Assembly (NCBI GenBank): GCA_011523735.1
Contig: WTGB01000083.1
Coordinates: 67,158 to 131,157 of the forward strand
Length of the DNA: 64,000 bases
From: Chloroflexota bacterium
GTDB taxonomy: Bacteria; Chloroflexota; Anaerolineae; Aggregatilineales; Phototrophicaceae
Reading direction: 5' to 3'
Shown here: piece after piece, positions 56,220 through 64,000 of the stretch
Layout of the letters: every line of letters starts with the position of its first letter
How positions within the stretch are numbered: the stretch's first letter is position 1
The notes under the pieces: generated by a model
What the model was told of the DNA's origin: nothing
What the model saw: the letters and a program-made list of their open reading frames with translations, nothing else
The model's database searches: none
Program-made: the position numbers and the translations under genes

Positions 56220-56768
56220 ATGTCGCGAATAGGCAAGCAACCGGTCCCGCTGCCGGACAAAGTCAGCGTCACCATCGACCGGAACACGGTGAAAGTGATC
56301 GGACCCAAGGGCGAGTTGTCGCAGGATTTCAATCCGGATTTGACGGTCCGTCAGGAGAACGGGTCAATCGTCGTAGAGCGGCCCTCAGACCTGCGTCATC
56401 ACAAGGCGCTGCATGGATTGACGCGTTCGCTGCTGGCAAACATGGTGCGGGGCGTATCCGAGGGTTTCCGCAAGACGCTGCAAATCCAGGGTGTTGGTTA
56501 TCAGGCGATGTTGCAAGGCAAGAATCTGCAGTTGCGCCTCGGACATTCGCACGAAGTAATTGTTGAGCCACCGGCACATATCAGCTTTGACGTGCCGAAG
56601 GATTCGCGCGGTACGATCATTCACGTCGATGGCATCGACAAGCAAGTTGTCGGTCAAGTGGCGGCTGATATCCGCGGCTGGCGCCCGCCTGAACCGTATA
56701 AGGGCAAGGGTGTGCGCTATTTGGGCGAATACGTCCGGCGCAAAGCTGGCAAGGCTGGCAAACGATAG
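56220..56768 (+). CDS. rplF: 50S ribosomal protein L6
   Basis: This 182-residue protein starts MSRIGKQPVPLPDKV and has GPKGELSQDF and the C-terminal GRGVRYLGEYVRRK-like block (KGKGVRYLGEYVRRKAG). The track start at 56166 is inside rpsH. Confidence 0.96.
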   Translation: MSRIGKQPVPLPDKVSVTIDRNTVKVIGPKGELSQDFNPDLTVRQENGSIVVERPSDLRHHKALHGLTRSLLANMVRGVSEGFRKTLQIQGVGYQAMLQGKNLQLRLGHSHEVIVEPPAHISFDVPKDSRGTIIHVDGIDKQVVGQVAADIRGWRPPEPYKGKGVRYLGEYVRRKAGKAGKR

Positions 56769-56851
56769 GGGCTAAACGCCTTCGGAATCGGGCGCAAGCG
56801 GTAGAAAGCTCGCGCAGAGTTGCGAGACGACAGAAGCAAGGGAATTAAGAG

Positions 56852-57226
56852 ATGGCAGATATCATTGGTCGAAAGAAATACGCCGCTCGTAAGAGACGTC
56901 ACCGGCGGGTGCGAAGGCATGTTTCCGGCACTGCCACGCGGCCCCGGATGAATGTTTTCCGCAGCAACAGCAATACATTTGTGCAAGTCATTGATGATAT
57001 TGCCGGGCGTACTTTGGTTTCCTGCTCGACGATCGACAAGGAACTGGCGCCTTCGCTGGCCGATAAGAACAAGGTCGAGGCCGCGAAGATGGTCGGTCAG
57101 ACCGTCGCCGAGCGGGCGAAGGCGGCTGGCATTGAACAGGTAGTCTTTGATCGAGGTGGATTCAAGTATACCGGTCGTGTTGCGGCGGTAGCTCAAGGCG
57201 CGCGCGAAGCAGGCCTGCAATTATAG
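56852..57226 (+). CDS. rplR: 50S ribosomal protein L18
   Basis: This 124-residue 5S rRNA-binding protein begins with a basic segment ([18 protein letters not shown]) and contains [20 protein letters not shown] and [16 protein letters not shown]. It lies 83 bases after rplF. Confidence 0.96.
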   Translation: MADIIGRKKYAARKRRHRRVRRHVSGTATRPRMNVFRSNSNTFVQVIDDIAGRTLVSCSTIDKELAPSLADKNKVEAAKMVGQTVAERAKAAGIEQVVFDRGGFKYTGRVAAVAQGAREAGLQL

Positions 57227-57241
57227 GCGTGGAGGTCATTT

Positions 57242-57805
57242 ATGGCAGAAAGAAGAAGAAGGGATTCGCGCAGAAACCAAGAAGAGCGCGATGAATTTGA
57301 CGAGCGCGTAGTCGATATCCGGCGCGTCGCGAAGGTAATCAAAGGCGGCCGGCGTTTTGCCTTCCGCACTGTTGTCGTTGTCGGTGACAACAAAGGCAAT
57401 GTTGGTATCGGCATCGGCAAGGCGCGAGCGGTACCTGATAGCATCCGCAAAGCCGCCGAACGCGCGCGCCGCAATATTGAAGCTGTATCGCTTTCGGGCA
57501 CAACCATTCCCTATACGGTTATAGGGCGTCATGGTGGGGCGCGTGTCCTACTGAAACCGGCGGCGCCGGGGACTGGTGTCATTGCTGGCGGTGGTGTGCG
57601 CGCGGTGCTCGAAGTTGTCGGGGTGCGTAATATATTGACAAAGAGTCAAGGCAGCGCAAATCTGCTAAATGTTACGATGGCTACACTGGATGCGCTAAAG
57701 CAACTCCGTAGCGGCGAGCAATTGGCCGAGATGCGTGGCAAACCCGTGCATGAAGTGGCGCCAGTGTGGGAACGGCGCGGTGAACGAGGAGGTGAGCATG
57801 CCTGA
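57242..57805 (+). CDS. rpsE: 30S ribosomal protein S5
   Basis: This 187-residue protein has [19 protein letters not shown] and [18 protein letters not shown], then [15 protein letters not shown]. The charged N-terminal segment is somewhat long. The end overlaps rpmD by 8 bases. Confidence 0.97.
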   Translation: MAERRRRDSRRNQEERDEFDERVVDIRRVAKVIKGGRRFAFRTVVVVGDNKGNVGIGIGKARAVPDSIRKAAERARRNIEAVSLSGTTIPYTVIGRHGGARVLLKPAAPGTGVIAGGGVRAVLEVVGVRNILTKSQGSANLLNVTMATLDALKQLRSGEQLAEMRGKPVHEVAPVWERRGERGGEHA

Positions 57806-58010
57806 GCAAAGCGGCAAGCTGCTCAAAGTCACCTTGGTCAAGAGCCCGATCGGCTATAATAGCCGCCAGAAAGAAACGGTCAGATCACTGGGATTGCGCC
57901 GTATGAGCCAGAGTGTGCTTATCGGTGATGCGCCGCAGATACGTGGCATGATCGCTAAAGTACGTCATCTGGTGACGGTCGAAGAGGTCGAAGAGAATGA
58001 AACTACATGA
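57798..58010 (+). CDS. rpmD: 50S ribosomal protein L30
   Basis: This 70-residue protein contains [20 protein letters not shown] and [10 protein letters not shown]. The track ORF starts within rpsE, but ATG 57798 with GAGGTGAG upstream is the true start. It overlaps both neighbours. Confidence 0.95.
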   Translation: MPEQSGKLLKVTLVKSPIGYNSRQKETVRSLGLRRMSQSVLIGDAPQIRGMIAKVRHLVTVEEVEENETT

Positions 58011-58524
58011 CTTGAAGCCGGACGAAGGATCGAAGCGCAAGCGTACACGCGTCGGACGCGGGATCGCCGCCGGTAAAGGGAAAACTGCTGGGCGCGGGCA
58101 TAAGGGGCAGGGCGCACGCAGCGGGGGCGGTAAAGGTCCCTACTTCGAGGGTGGACAGTTGCCTTTGGTCCGACGCCTGCCGTTCAAACGCGGCTTCACC
58201 AATATATTCGGCATCACGTACCAGGTTGTCAATGTCGATATGTTGGAGGTGCGATTTGATGATGGCGCTGTCGTCAACGGTACGACGCTGGTAAAAGCGG
58301 GACTAGTCCGCGATGCGGGCGAACCGATCAAGGTGCTGGGCCGCGGTGAACTAAGCAAAAAGCTGGAAGTCCACGCCCATAAATTCACCAAAAGCGCCGC
58401 CGCGAAAATCGAGAGTGCTGGCGGTAGTGTAAACCGCCAAACCTTGAAAGTAACGGGTGCTCGTGCGACAGTAAAGCGCCTGCGTAAAGTTGATTTGGAA
58501 CGCTTATACGGCGACACGAATTGA
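57997..58524 (+). CDS. rplO: 50S ribosomal protein L15
   Basis: This 175-residue protein begins [20 protein letters not shown] and shows the glycine-rich [20 protein letters not shown] segment, then [18 protein letters not shown]. It overlaps rpmD by 14 bases. Confidence 0.96.
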   Translation: MKLHDLKPDEGSKRKRTRVGRGIAAGKGKTAGRGHKGQGARSGGGKGPYFEGGQLPLVRRLPFKRGFTNIFGITYQVVNVDMLEVRFDDGAVVNGTTLVKAGLVRDAGEPIKVLGRGELSKKLEVHAHKFTKSAAAKIESAGGSVNRQTLKVTGARATVKRLRKVDLERLYGDTN

Positions 58525-58675
58525 TGCTGGCGGGCGAATCAATGGCCTGTGACGCAACAGGTTTGACCGGTTTTGCGTATAGCCCGTAGAGGCCTTGCAG
58601 TATCGGAGCGGATGTTGTTGCTCAGGCGCCATCACGGCAGCAGAAGGACATTATTTTGGACAGGGAAACGATCTC

Positions 58676-60022
58676 ATGATTCAAGCATTGCGTAATGCCT
58701 GGCGCTTGCCGGATGTGCGAAACAAATTGCTGTTCACCGTCTTCATTCTGATCGTTTACCAGTTTGCGGCGCACGTCCCGGTTGTCGGTGTGGATAGGAA
58801 TGTGTTGCGGCAAGTATTCGAAAGCGGCAGCAGCGCGGGAAATCTCATACAGGTGATGAACCTGCTTTCCGGTGGCGCCGTGGCGAATTTCAGCGTTATC
58901 GCAAATGGCGTTTATCCTTACATCACCGCATCGATTATCTTCCAATTGCTTGTGCCGATCGTGCCGGCGCTTGAGCGCATCCAACGCGAACCGGGCGGGC
59001 AAGAGAAGATCCAGCGTTACACTTACTATGTCGCGATCCCCATGGCGGTATTGCAGGCGCTGGGACAGATCAGCATCTTTAATCTGGCGACCGGAACCGG
59101 AGCAGAGATCATTCCGGGCTTCGGCTTCGGCATTGGCAGCAATCTGCTCTTGACGGTCTCCGTGCTGACCACTATGACAGCGGGTACGATGTTCGCCATT
59201 TGGTTGGGTGAACTAATCACTGAGCAGGGTATCGGTAATGGTATTTCGATCATCATATTCGCCGGCATCGTAGCGCAAGCGCCGCAGAATCTGATCCGCC
59301 TGTTGACACAGCAGCCCGATCGCAGCATTTACAACCTGGTGCTGTTTATCGTTATCACCGTACTCAGTGTATTGGCAGTGGTAGTGATTCAAGAAGGTGT
59401 TCGGCGCATACCGGTGCAATATGGTCGCCGAGTACGTGGTAATCGGCAGTTCGCTCAGCAAGACAGCTTCATCCCGCTGCGTGTCAACCCGGTTGGCATG
59501 ATCCCACTTATTTTTGCCCAGTCGATCATCACATTTCCGGCCATCATCGCGAGCTTGTTCCCCCCTGGTCCGGTTGGCAACACGATTCAGACGACCTTTG
59601 GCAATCAGCAGGGTCTGCTATATTGGGGCACGTTCTTCCTCATGACAGTCGGCTTTACATTCTTCTATGCAGAAGTGATGGTAGGCAACCAGAACCTTGC
59701 GGAGTCTCTGCAAAGAAATGGCGGCTTTATCCCTGGTATCCGGCCGGGCAAGCGGACTGAAGATTACATCAAGACGACTACACGCCGCATCACGTTTGTC
59801 GGCGCCTTTTTCCTAGGTGTCATTGCGGTAATTCCCGGTGTAATTGATCTGGTGAATCGCATCATTTTCCCGCTTGAGGCCTCTACTTCCGGTGCCGTCA
59901 TAAATGCCGGTCTTGTAATATCCGGTTCTGGTTTGATTATCGTGGTCGGCGTCGTCATCGATACGATGCGCCAGTTGGAGGCGCAATTGGTCATGCGTAA
60001 CTACGAAGGCTTTATGCGCTGA
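58676..60022 (+). CDS. secY: Preprotein translocase channel subunit SecY
   Basis: This 448-residue, ten-helix protein forms the Sec channel. MIQALRNAWRLPDVRNKLLFT is the normal start (the track adds 27 residues). Motifs include PVVGVDRN, YITASIIFQLL, GQGIGNGISIIIF-type and FFYAEVMVGNQNLAESLQRNGGFIPGIRPGK. AGGGA precedes ATG 58676. An intrinsic terminator follows it, ending the long ribosomal operon. Confidence 0.95.
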   Translation: MIQALRNAWRLPDVRNKLLFTVFILIVYQFAAHVPVVGVDRNVLRQVFESGSSAGNLIQVMNLLSGGAVANFSVIANGVYPYITASIIFQLLVPIVPALERIQREPGGQEKIQRYTYYVAIPMAVLQALGQISIFNLATGTGAEIIPGFGFGIGSNLLLTVSVLTTMTAGTMFAIWLGELITEQGIGNGISIIIFAGIVAQAPQNLIRLLTQQPDRSIYNLVLFIVITVLSVLAVVVIQEGVRRIPVQYGRRVRGNRQFAQQDSFIPLRVNPVGMIPLIFAQSIITFPAIIASLFPPGPVGNTIQTTFGNQQGLLYWGTFFLMTVGFTFFYAEVMVGNQNLAESLQRNGGFIPGIRPGKRTEDYIKTTTRRITFVGAFFLGVIAVIPGVIDLVNRIIFPLEASTSGAVINAGLVISGSGLIIVVGVVIDTMRQLEAQLVMRNYEGFMR

Positions 60023-60047
60023 TTATCGACGTGCCTAGAGATTGTTG

Positions 60048-60082
60048 GAGCCGAGTGTGGTCATAGCTCGGCTCTATTTTTG
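60048..60082 (+). terminator. Intrinsic terminator after secY
   Basis: GAGCCGAG pairs with CTCGGCTC around an 11-base loop and is followed by TATTTTTG. It lies 26 bases after secY. Confidence 0.8.
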
Positions 60083-60148
60083 TCAGCTGCGAGCGTTCGT
60101 CGCCGTGATTAGAGAGAAAGACGCGCAAGGGTTTCTGGAGTTGGCAAC

Positions 60149-60850
60149 ATGAGTCTGTATGTGATCTTGATGGGGATTCAGGGCGCCGGCAAGGGATTGC
60201 AGGCGAAACGGATCGAAGAGCATTTCGGCATTCCGCAGGTTTCGACCGGTGACTTGTTTCGGGCGATGCGCGCGCGCACAGACGAACTGGCACGCAAAGT
60301 GCAGCATATTATGGCGTCGGGCCAACTAGTGGATGACGATACGACAAACGCCATTGTTGTGGACAGGCTCTCGCAGGCGGATGCGCAGCGTGGCGTGATC
60401 CTGGATGGCTATCCTCGTAATCAGATACAGGCAGCTTTCCTCGAATCACATCTGGCAGAGATGGGCGCGCACGTGGGTGCTGTTCTGCTTCTCGAATTAG
60501 ACTTATTCACTGCTTTCAAGCGCGCGTTTGGACGGGTATCGGCCGCCGATGGCAGCAGTTATAATTATTACTACAATGCCCAAGGCGTTCACTTCAGTTG
60601 GGCACAGGATCCGGCAGGTAATTTCCCGCCACGGCTTGAAGCCACCGTGGTAGGCAGCGGAGAGCCGCTTAAGCGTCGTCCAGATGATGCCAGCGCCGAC
60701 GCGGTTATCAAGCGGATCGAAACCTACCTTGAAACGACGCAGCCTCTCATAAGTTATTTTGAAACGCGAGGCATTGTCCACAGGATCAATGCCGACCAGA
60801 GCATTGACGCAGTTTCGGCAGATATCAAGCGTGTGCTGGCGCGCCTTTAG
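60149..60850 (+). CDS. adk: Adenylate kinase
   Basis: This 233-residue nucleotide kinase interconverts ATP, AMP and ADP. The P-loop is GIQGAGKGLQA, where the usual sequence is GxPGxGKGTQA: the Thr after GKG is Leu. STGDLFRAM and DGYPRN (usual DGFPR) form the AMP-binding region. A long LID segment (about 120-175) lacks cysteines. The start follows a weak Shine-Dalgarno site. It comes after the secY terminator and before map. Confidence 0.92.
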   Translation: MSLYVILMGIQGAGKGLQAKRIEEHFGIPQVSTGDLFRAMRARTDELARKVQHIMASGQLVDDDTTNAIVVDRLSQADAQRGVILDGYPRNQIQAAFLESHLAEMGAHVGAVLLLELDLFTAFKRAFGRVSAADGSSYNYYYNAQGVHFSWAQDPAGNFPPRLEATVVGSGEPLKRRPDDASADAVIKRIETYLETTQPLISYFETRGIVHRINADQSIDAVSADIKRVLARL

Positions 60851-60877
60851 ACTTCGGCTAGACGCCGAGACCAAACG

Positions 60878-61663
60878 ATGGCACCGGTACTGAAATCACC
60901 CCAGGAATTGCAGTTGATGCGTGAAGCCGGGCGCATCGTGGCGATCGCTCACGAAGAAATGCGACGTGCGATCAAGCCGGGTGTCAGCACTAAAGCCCTA
61001 GATACCATCGCTTTGACCGTGTTGCGAGATCATGCTGCCGAGCCTTGCTTTCTGGGCTATGCGCCCGGCAATCATCCGCCATTTCCCGCAACGATCACTG
61101 CCTCTATCAATAACGAACTGGTACACGGTATTCCATCAGAAACTCGCACCCTTAATGAGGGTGACATCATCGGGCTGGACATTGCCTGTATTCATAAGGG
61201 CTTTGTGGGCGATGCTGCATTTACGCACCCGGTTGGTGAAGTCTCGCGTTCTGCACGGCGACTCATGGATGCGACCAAGGCGGCGTTGAACGCGGCGATT
61301 CAGGCATCGGTCCTAGGCAATCGAATAAGTGATGTGGCGAAAGCCACGGCAAAATCTGCTGCTCGGTCGGGCTATAGCGTAGCCCGCGAATATACTGGGC
61401 ATGGCGTCGGACGCGCCATGCACGAAGAGCCGCAAGTTCCAAACTGGTGGCACAGCAAAAAGAGCCAAGTCCAGTGGCAGGATTACGATTTGCAGGTCGG
61501 GATGACCTACGCCATTGAGCCTATGCTGATCGCCGGACGTTCGGATTTGGTGGAGCTGGATGACGGTTGGACGGTTGTGACGAAAGATGGCTCGCTGACC
61601 GCGCATTTCGAGCATACGGTCGCTATCACCGAAGTTGGTCCGCTGATTTTGACCTTGCAATAG
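60878..61663 (+). CDS. map: Type I methionine aminopeptidase
   Basis: This 261-residue metalloenzyme removes N-terminal methionine. Metal ligands are visible in GLDIACIHKGFVGDAAFT (two Asp), GHGVGRAMHEEPQVPN (His) and the late glutamates in TYAIEPM and FEHTVAIT. It lies 27 bases after adk. Sequence spacing is that of a normal, unextended MetAP. Confidence 0.95.
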   Translation: MAPVLKSPQELQLMREAGRIVAIAHEEMRRAIKPGVSTKALDTIALTVLRDHAAEPCFLGYAPGNHPPFPATITASINNELVHGIPSETRTLNEGDIIGLDIACIHKGFVGDAAFTHPVGEVSRSARRLMDATKAALNAAIQASVLGNRISDVAKATAKSAARSGYSVAREYTGHGVGRAMHEEPQVPNWWHSKKSQVQWQDYDLQVGMTYAIEPMLIAGRSDLVELDDGWTVVTKDGSLTAHFEHTVAITEVGPLILTLQ

Positions 61664-61767
61664 GCACAAATTGAGTAAGCTGGACTCTATCAAGCAAGCT
61701 GCTTATGCTATGACATCGCTGGCTTTGAGTGTGCCTCATGTACATGCACCAGAACTCTGAAGAGCGT

Positions 61768-63231
61768 ATGTTCACGACGAATTGTAAAGCAGTGTTTGGG
61801 TTCATGGTTGTCGCCATTTGCGTTGTGCTGGTATTGGGAACTGTACACGCGCAGCCTGACTCACCTATAATTGAGTGGATCGACTGTCCAGCAACATTCA
61901 TTTCGTTCTCTAGGACTCACTCAGCTAAGATATCTTGTGGTCAGTTGCGCGTGCCTGAGGATCGGACGACACCCGCTGGCAGCTTGGTTCGCCTGTTTGT
62001 GGCAGTGATCGCCGCGCTTGAAAATCGCCCTCTACCACCGCTGCTTTATCTCGCTGGTGGACCTGGCGATGCCGCATCGAGCGAAATCGCGTCCTGGCTG
62101 GCCGCAGGATTGCATCAGCCGCAGGATATCATCTTTGTCGACCTGCGGGGGAGCGGCCGCTCTGAGCCGTCTCTCAATTGCCCGAAGTATGACGAACGGT
62201 TCGATAGTGACCGCCTGATCATGTGTCGTGACCGTTTGCTCTCTGAGGGTATCAATCTAGCCGCTTACAGTTCAGATGCCATCACCAGCGATATTGTGGA
62301 CCTCATCACGGCAATGCAACTGAGGTCGGTCAACATCTACGGATACTCTTATGGGACGCGATTGGCCTGGCGAGTCGCGGAGCAATTGCCCGAGCGTATC
62401 AAGGTGTTGGTGCTTGATGGCGCCTATCTACCAGGTGAGAGCGCGATTGAAGCTGTGGCGCCGAATACCCAGCGATCGCTACAACGAGTTTTTGCCGACT
62501 GTGACGCGGATCCCCTGTGCAACAGCGCCTATCCGCGCCTGCAAGCGGAATTCGAGCAGGCGGTGGCAGATCTGAATGCCGCGCCCATTGAAATCGACGG
62601 GTTCCTGCCGAGCGCTGTGCTTCGTCTCGATGGAACGGGCTTCCTACGCTTACTGCGGGAAATGCTAGCGGATTCCAAACGTTTGCCTTACATTCCAGCT
62701 TTCATCACCGCTGTCGCTGAAGGCGATCACACTATGTTTGCGAGGCTGGACGAATTGCGTTATGAGGAAGATATCGGCGACGGCGATGCGCATAGCGAGG
62801 GTCTTTACATGAGCGCTCTGTGCGCTGAAGAGATGGCGGCTACGTCTCTACAGAAGATTCGAACCGCAGCCGATAGTTTGTCCTCGATCTATGCGCCATT
62901 GGCAAGGTCGGCGCTTGAATTGCTTGACGACTGCGCTGTTTGGAATGGAAAACTTGTCGCAGACGATCTAACATTGGATTCATATTTAAATGTCCCGACT
63001 CTGTTTCTTTCCGGGCGCTACGATCCTATCGCTCCGGTGCATGGGCTCTCGGCACACTCTACGCAGGGCTGGAGCTACGAAGATCCGCAGCTTGGTCATG
63101 GCGTTCTATTGAGCAGCAAGTGCGCCCAGAATGTCATGCTGGCCTTCCTGTCAGATCCGGCAATCGAGCCGCGGCATGATTGTTTGCTTGACCAGGAGCC
63201 ACTTGAATTCTATCTGCGGCAGGATAATTGA
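61768..63231 (+). CDS. Secreted alpha/beta hydrolase (tripeptidyl aminopeptidase-like)
   Basis: This 487-residue protein starts with a signal peptide (MFTTNCKAVFGF, then a hydrophobic core, ending near VHAQ). The nucleophile elbow is GYSYGT and the oxyanion region YLAGGPGDAA. A C-terminal LFLSGRYDPIAPV aspartate and a histidine in LGHGVLLSSKC complete the triad, with paired cysteines. This fits the SlpD/tripeptidyl-aminopeptidase group. The track start at 61729 adds 13 residues. It sits where infA usually stands, between map and rpmJ. Confidence 0.87.
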   Translation: MFTTNCKAVFGFMVVAICVVLVLGTVHAQPDSPIIEWIDCPATFISFSRTHSAKISCGQLRVPEDRTTPAGSLVRLFVAVIAALENRPLPPLLYLAGGPGDAASSEIASWLAAGLHQPQDIIFVDLRGSGRSEPSLNCPKYDERFDSDRLIMCRDRLLSEGINLAAYSSDAITSDIVDLITAMQLRSVNIYGYSYGTRLAWRVAEQLPERIKVLVLDGAYLPGESAIEAVAPNTQRSLQRVFADCDADPLCNSAYPRLQAEFEQAVADLNAAPIEIDGFLPSAVLRLDGTGFLRLLREMLADSKRLPYIPAFITAVAEGDHTMFARLDELRYEEDIGDGDAHSEGLYMSALCAEEMAATSLQKIRTAADSLSSIYAPLARSALELLDDCAVWNGKLVADDLTLDSYLNVPTLFLSGRYDPIAPVHGLSAHSTQGWSYEDPQLGHGVLLSSKCAQNVMLAFLSDPAIEPRHDCLLDQEPLEFYLRQDN

Positions 63232-63251
63232 GGTCGAGGCGGAAATGTCCT

Positions 63252-63279
63252 TTGACGTGGCGGAAATCTATGATACAAT
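63252..63279 (+). promoter_or_regulatory. Promoter of the rpmJ-rpsM operon
   Basis: TTGACG, a 16-base spacer and TACAAT preceded by TGA. It lies about 155 bases before rpmJ. Confidence 0.65.
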
Positions 63280-63296
63280 ACTCGCTTGTTGTCAGA

Positions 63297-63319
63297 CGTC
63301 CCTATGCAGTTTTGGGACG
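63297..63319 (+). promoter_or_regulatory. Leader stem-loop upstream of rpmJ
   Basis: CGTCCC/GGGACG with an 11-base loop lies about 12-30 bases after the predicted start point. It may be a leader control element. The 203-base gap after the hydrolase contains no infA-like frame. Confidence 0.4.
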
Positions 63320-63434
63320 CTCGCAAAACAAAAGATATTTTACGAACGATTCAAAGACAGATCTGCGGGCCGATTCCCCGGAGATTGTATAGTGTTTCGC
63401 GAAAGCGCAATGTAGCGTGAATGAGGCAAAGTGA

Positions 63435-63548
63435 ATGAAAGTTTCAGCCAGTGTCAAACGCCGCTGCCCGAAATGCCGGGTTATCAGGCGCAAACGTCGT
63501 GTCATGATCATCTGTGAGAACCCAAAGCATAAACAGAGGCAGGGCTAG
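63435..63548 (+). CDS. rpmJ: 50S ribosomal protein L36
   Basis: This 37-residue protein is too short for the ORF track. It reads [20 protein letters not shown] and ends KHKQRQG. Zinc ligands CPKC plus the later Cys and His (ICENPKHK) mark the standard zinc-type L36. GAGG lies 10 bases upstream of the ATG. Confidence 0.95.
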   Translation: MKVSASVKRRCPKCRVIRRKRRVMIICENPKHKQRQG

Positions 63549-63579
63549 AACTGTCCGCAATTAGCAAGGAGTATGATTG

Positions 63580-63966
63580 ATGGCTCGTATTGAAGGTGTC
63601 GATCTGCCTAGGGACAAGCGTGTTATCATCGGCTTGACGTATATCTATGGCATCGGAAAGTCTACAAGTCAAAAGCTCTTGGATTCGGCTGGCATTGACT
63701 ACAGCACACGTGTACGAGACCTCAGTGAAAGCGAGGTGCAGCGCCTGCGTGAGTTGATCGGCGGCTTGACGATTGAAGGTGACCTGCGTCGGCAGACGCA
63801 GTTGAATATCAAGCGGCTGATGGAGATAAATTCGTATCGGGGCTTGCGTCACCGGCGGCGCTTGCCTGTTCGAGGACAGCGTACTCGTACTAATGGCCGC
63901 ACACGTCGCGGCAAGAAGCAGACCGTTGCCGGGCGTGGACGTCGGCGTGGCGCGACCAAGAAGTAG
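63580..63966 (+). CDS. rpsM: 30S ribosomal protein S13
   Basis: This 128-residue protein of the small-subunit head has [25 protein letters not shown], the helical bundle [13 protein letters not shown] and the basic C-terminal tail [31 protein letters not shown] precedes ATG 63580; the track starts one codon earlier at TTG. The usual next gene (rpsK) lies beyond the window. Confidence 0.96.
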   Translation: MARIEGVDLPRDKRVIIGLTYIYGIGKSTSQKLLDSAGIDYSTRVRDLSESEVQRLRELIGGLTIEGDLRRQTQLNIKRLMEINSYRGLRHRRRLPVRGQRTRTNGRTRRGKKQTVAGRGRRRGATKK

Positions 63967-64000
63967 GCTGATTTTCCGTGTCACAAATGGCAAGTGGAAA

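Noticed and set aside
1-64000. CRISPR arrays, insertion sequences, prophage genes, tRNA or rRNA genes
   Set aside because: None could be recognised by eye; no repeated spacers, transposase motifs or rRNA signatures were found.

Overview
The window is a 64 kb stretch of a bacterial chromosome. No insertion sequence, prophage, CRISPR array, rRNA or tRNA was seen. I infer a member of the Chloroflexota (Anaerolineae-like), probably aerobic or facultative. The supporting features are a full 14-subunit NADH-type complex I, acyl-CoA dehydrogenase and PhyH-type oxygenase genes, a zinc-type S14, an L24 with a C-terminal zinc ribbon, and the general protein style. No 16S rRNA gene is present, so the assignment is an inference.

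Layout. (1) 1-3.5 kb: a partial M19 dipeptidase-like gene, an ABC-F ATPase and a methyltransferase. (2) 3.6-8.07 kb: rpoB alone, with its own promoter, a TTG start and an intrinsic terminator; rpoC does not follow. (3) 8.2-25.5 kb: nuoABCDEF-(TPR-like gene)-GHIJKLMN, with a promoter before nuoA and a likely internal promoter before nuoJ. NuoJ, NuoL and NuoH carry unusual extra segments. (4) 25.5-44.3 kb: ordinary accessory and housekeeping genes. These are an EamA transporter, a PhyH oxygenase, a YbaK deacylase, mfd, two serine hydrolases, pth fused to TPR-like repeats, a nitrilase-family hydrolase, an ABC exporter, a STAS-like protein, a lipoprotein, a tmRNA gene (ssrA, with terminator), a renalase-like flavoprotein, an alpha/beta hydrolase and an acyl-CoA dehydrogenase. 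(5) 44.35-60.08 kb: a fused str-S10-spc ribosomal operon (rpsL, rpsG, fusA, tuf, rpsJ, then rplC to secY) behind a near-consensus promoter and ending in an intrinsic terminator after secY. (6) 60.1-64 kb: adk, map, a secreted alpha/beta hydrolase, then a promoter and the start of the alpha-type operon (rpmJ, rpsM). infA is missing from its usual place.

How the parts work together. The nuo cluster encodes a proton-pumping NADH:quinone oxidoreductase: the NuoEFG input module, the NuoBCDI connecting arm and the NuoAHJKLMN membrane arm. The ribosomal block supplies 30S and 50S proteins, two elongation factors and the SecY channel. tmRNA and Pth rescue stalled or prematurely released peptidyl-tRNA, and Mfd rescues stalled RNA polymerase.

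The strongest candidates for something undescribed are a NuoJ subunit with a roughly 260-residue, two-repeat DUF4397-like extracytoplasmic insertion, a tmRNA whose T-loop lacks the usual TTCRA sequence, the Pth-TPR fusion, and an M19 dipeptidase homologue lacking several metal ligands.
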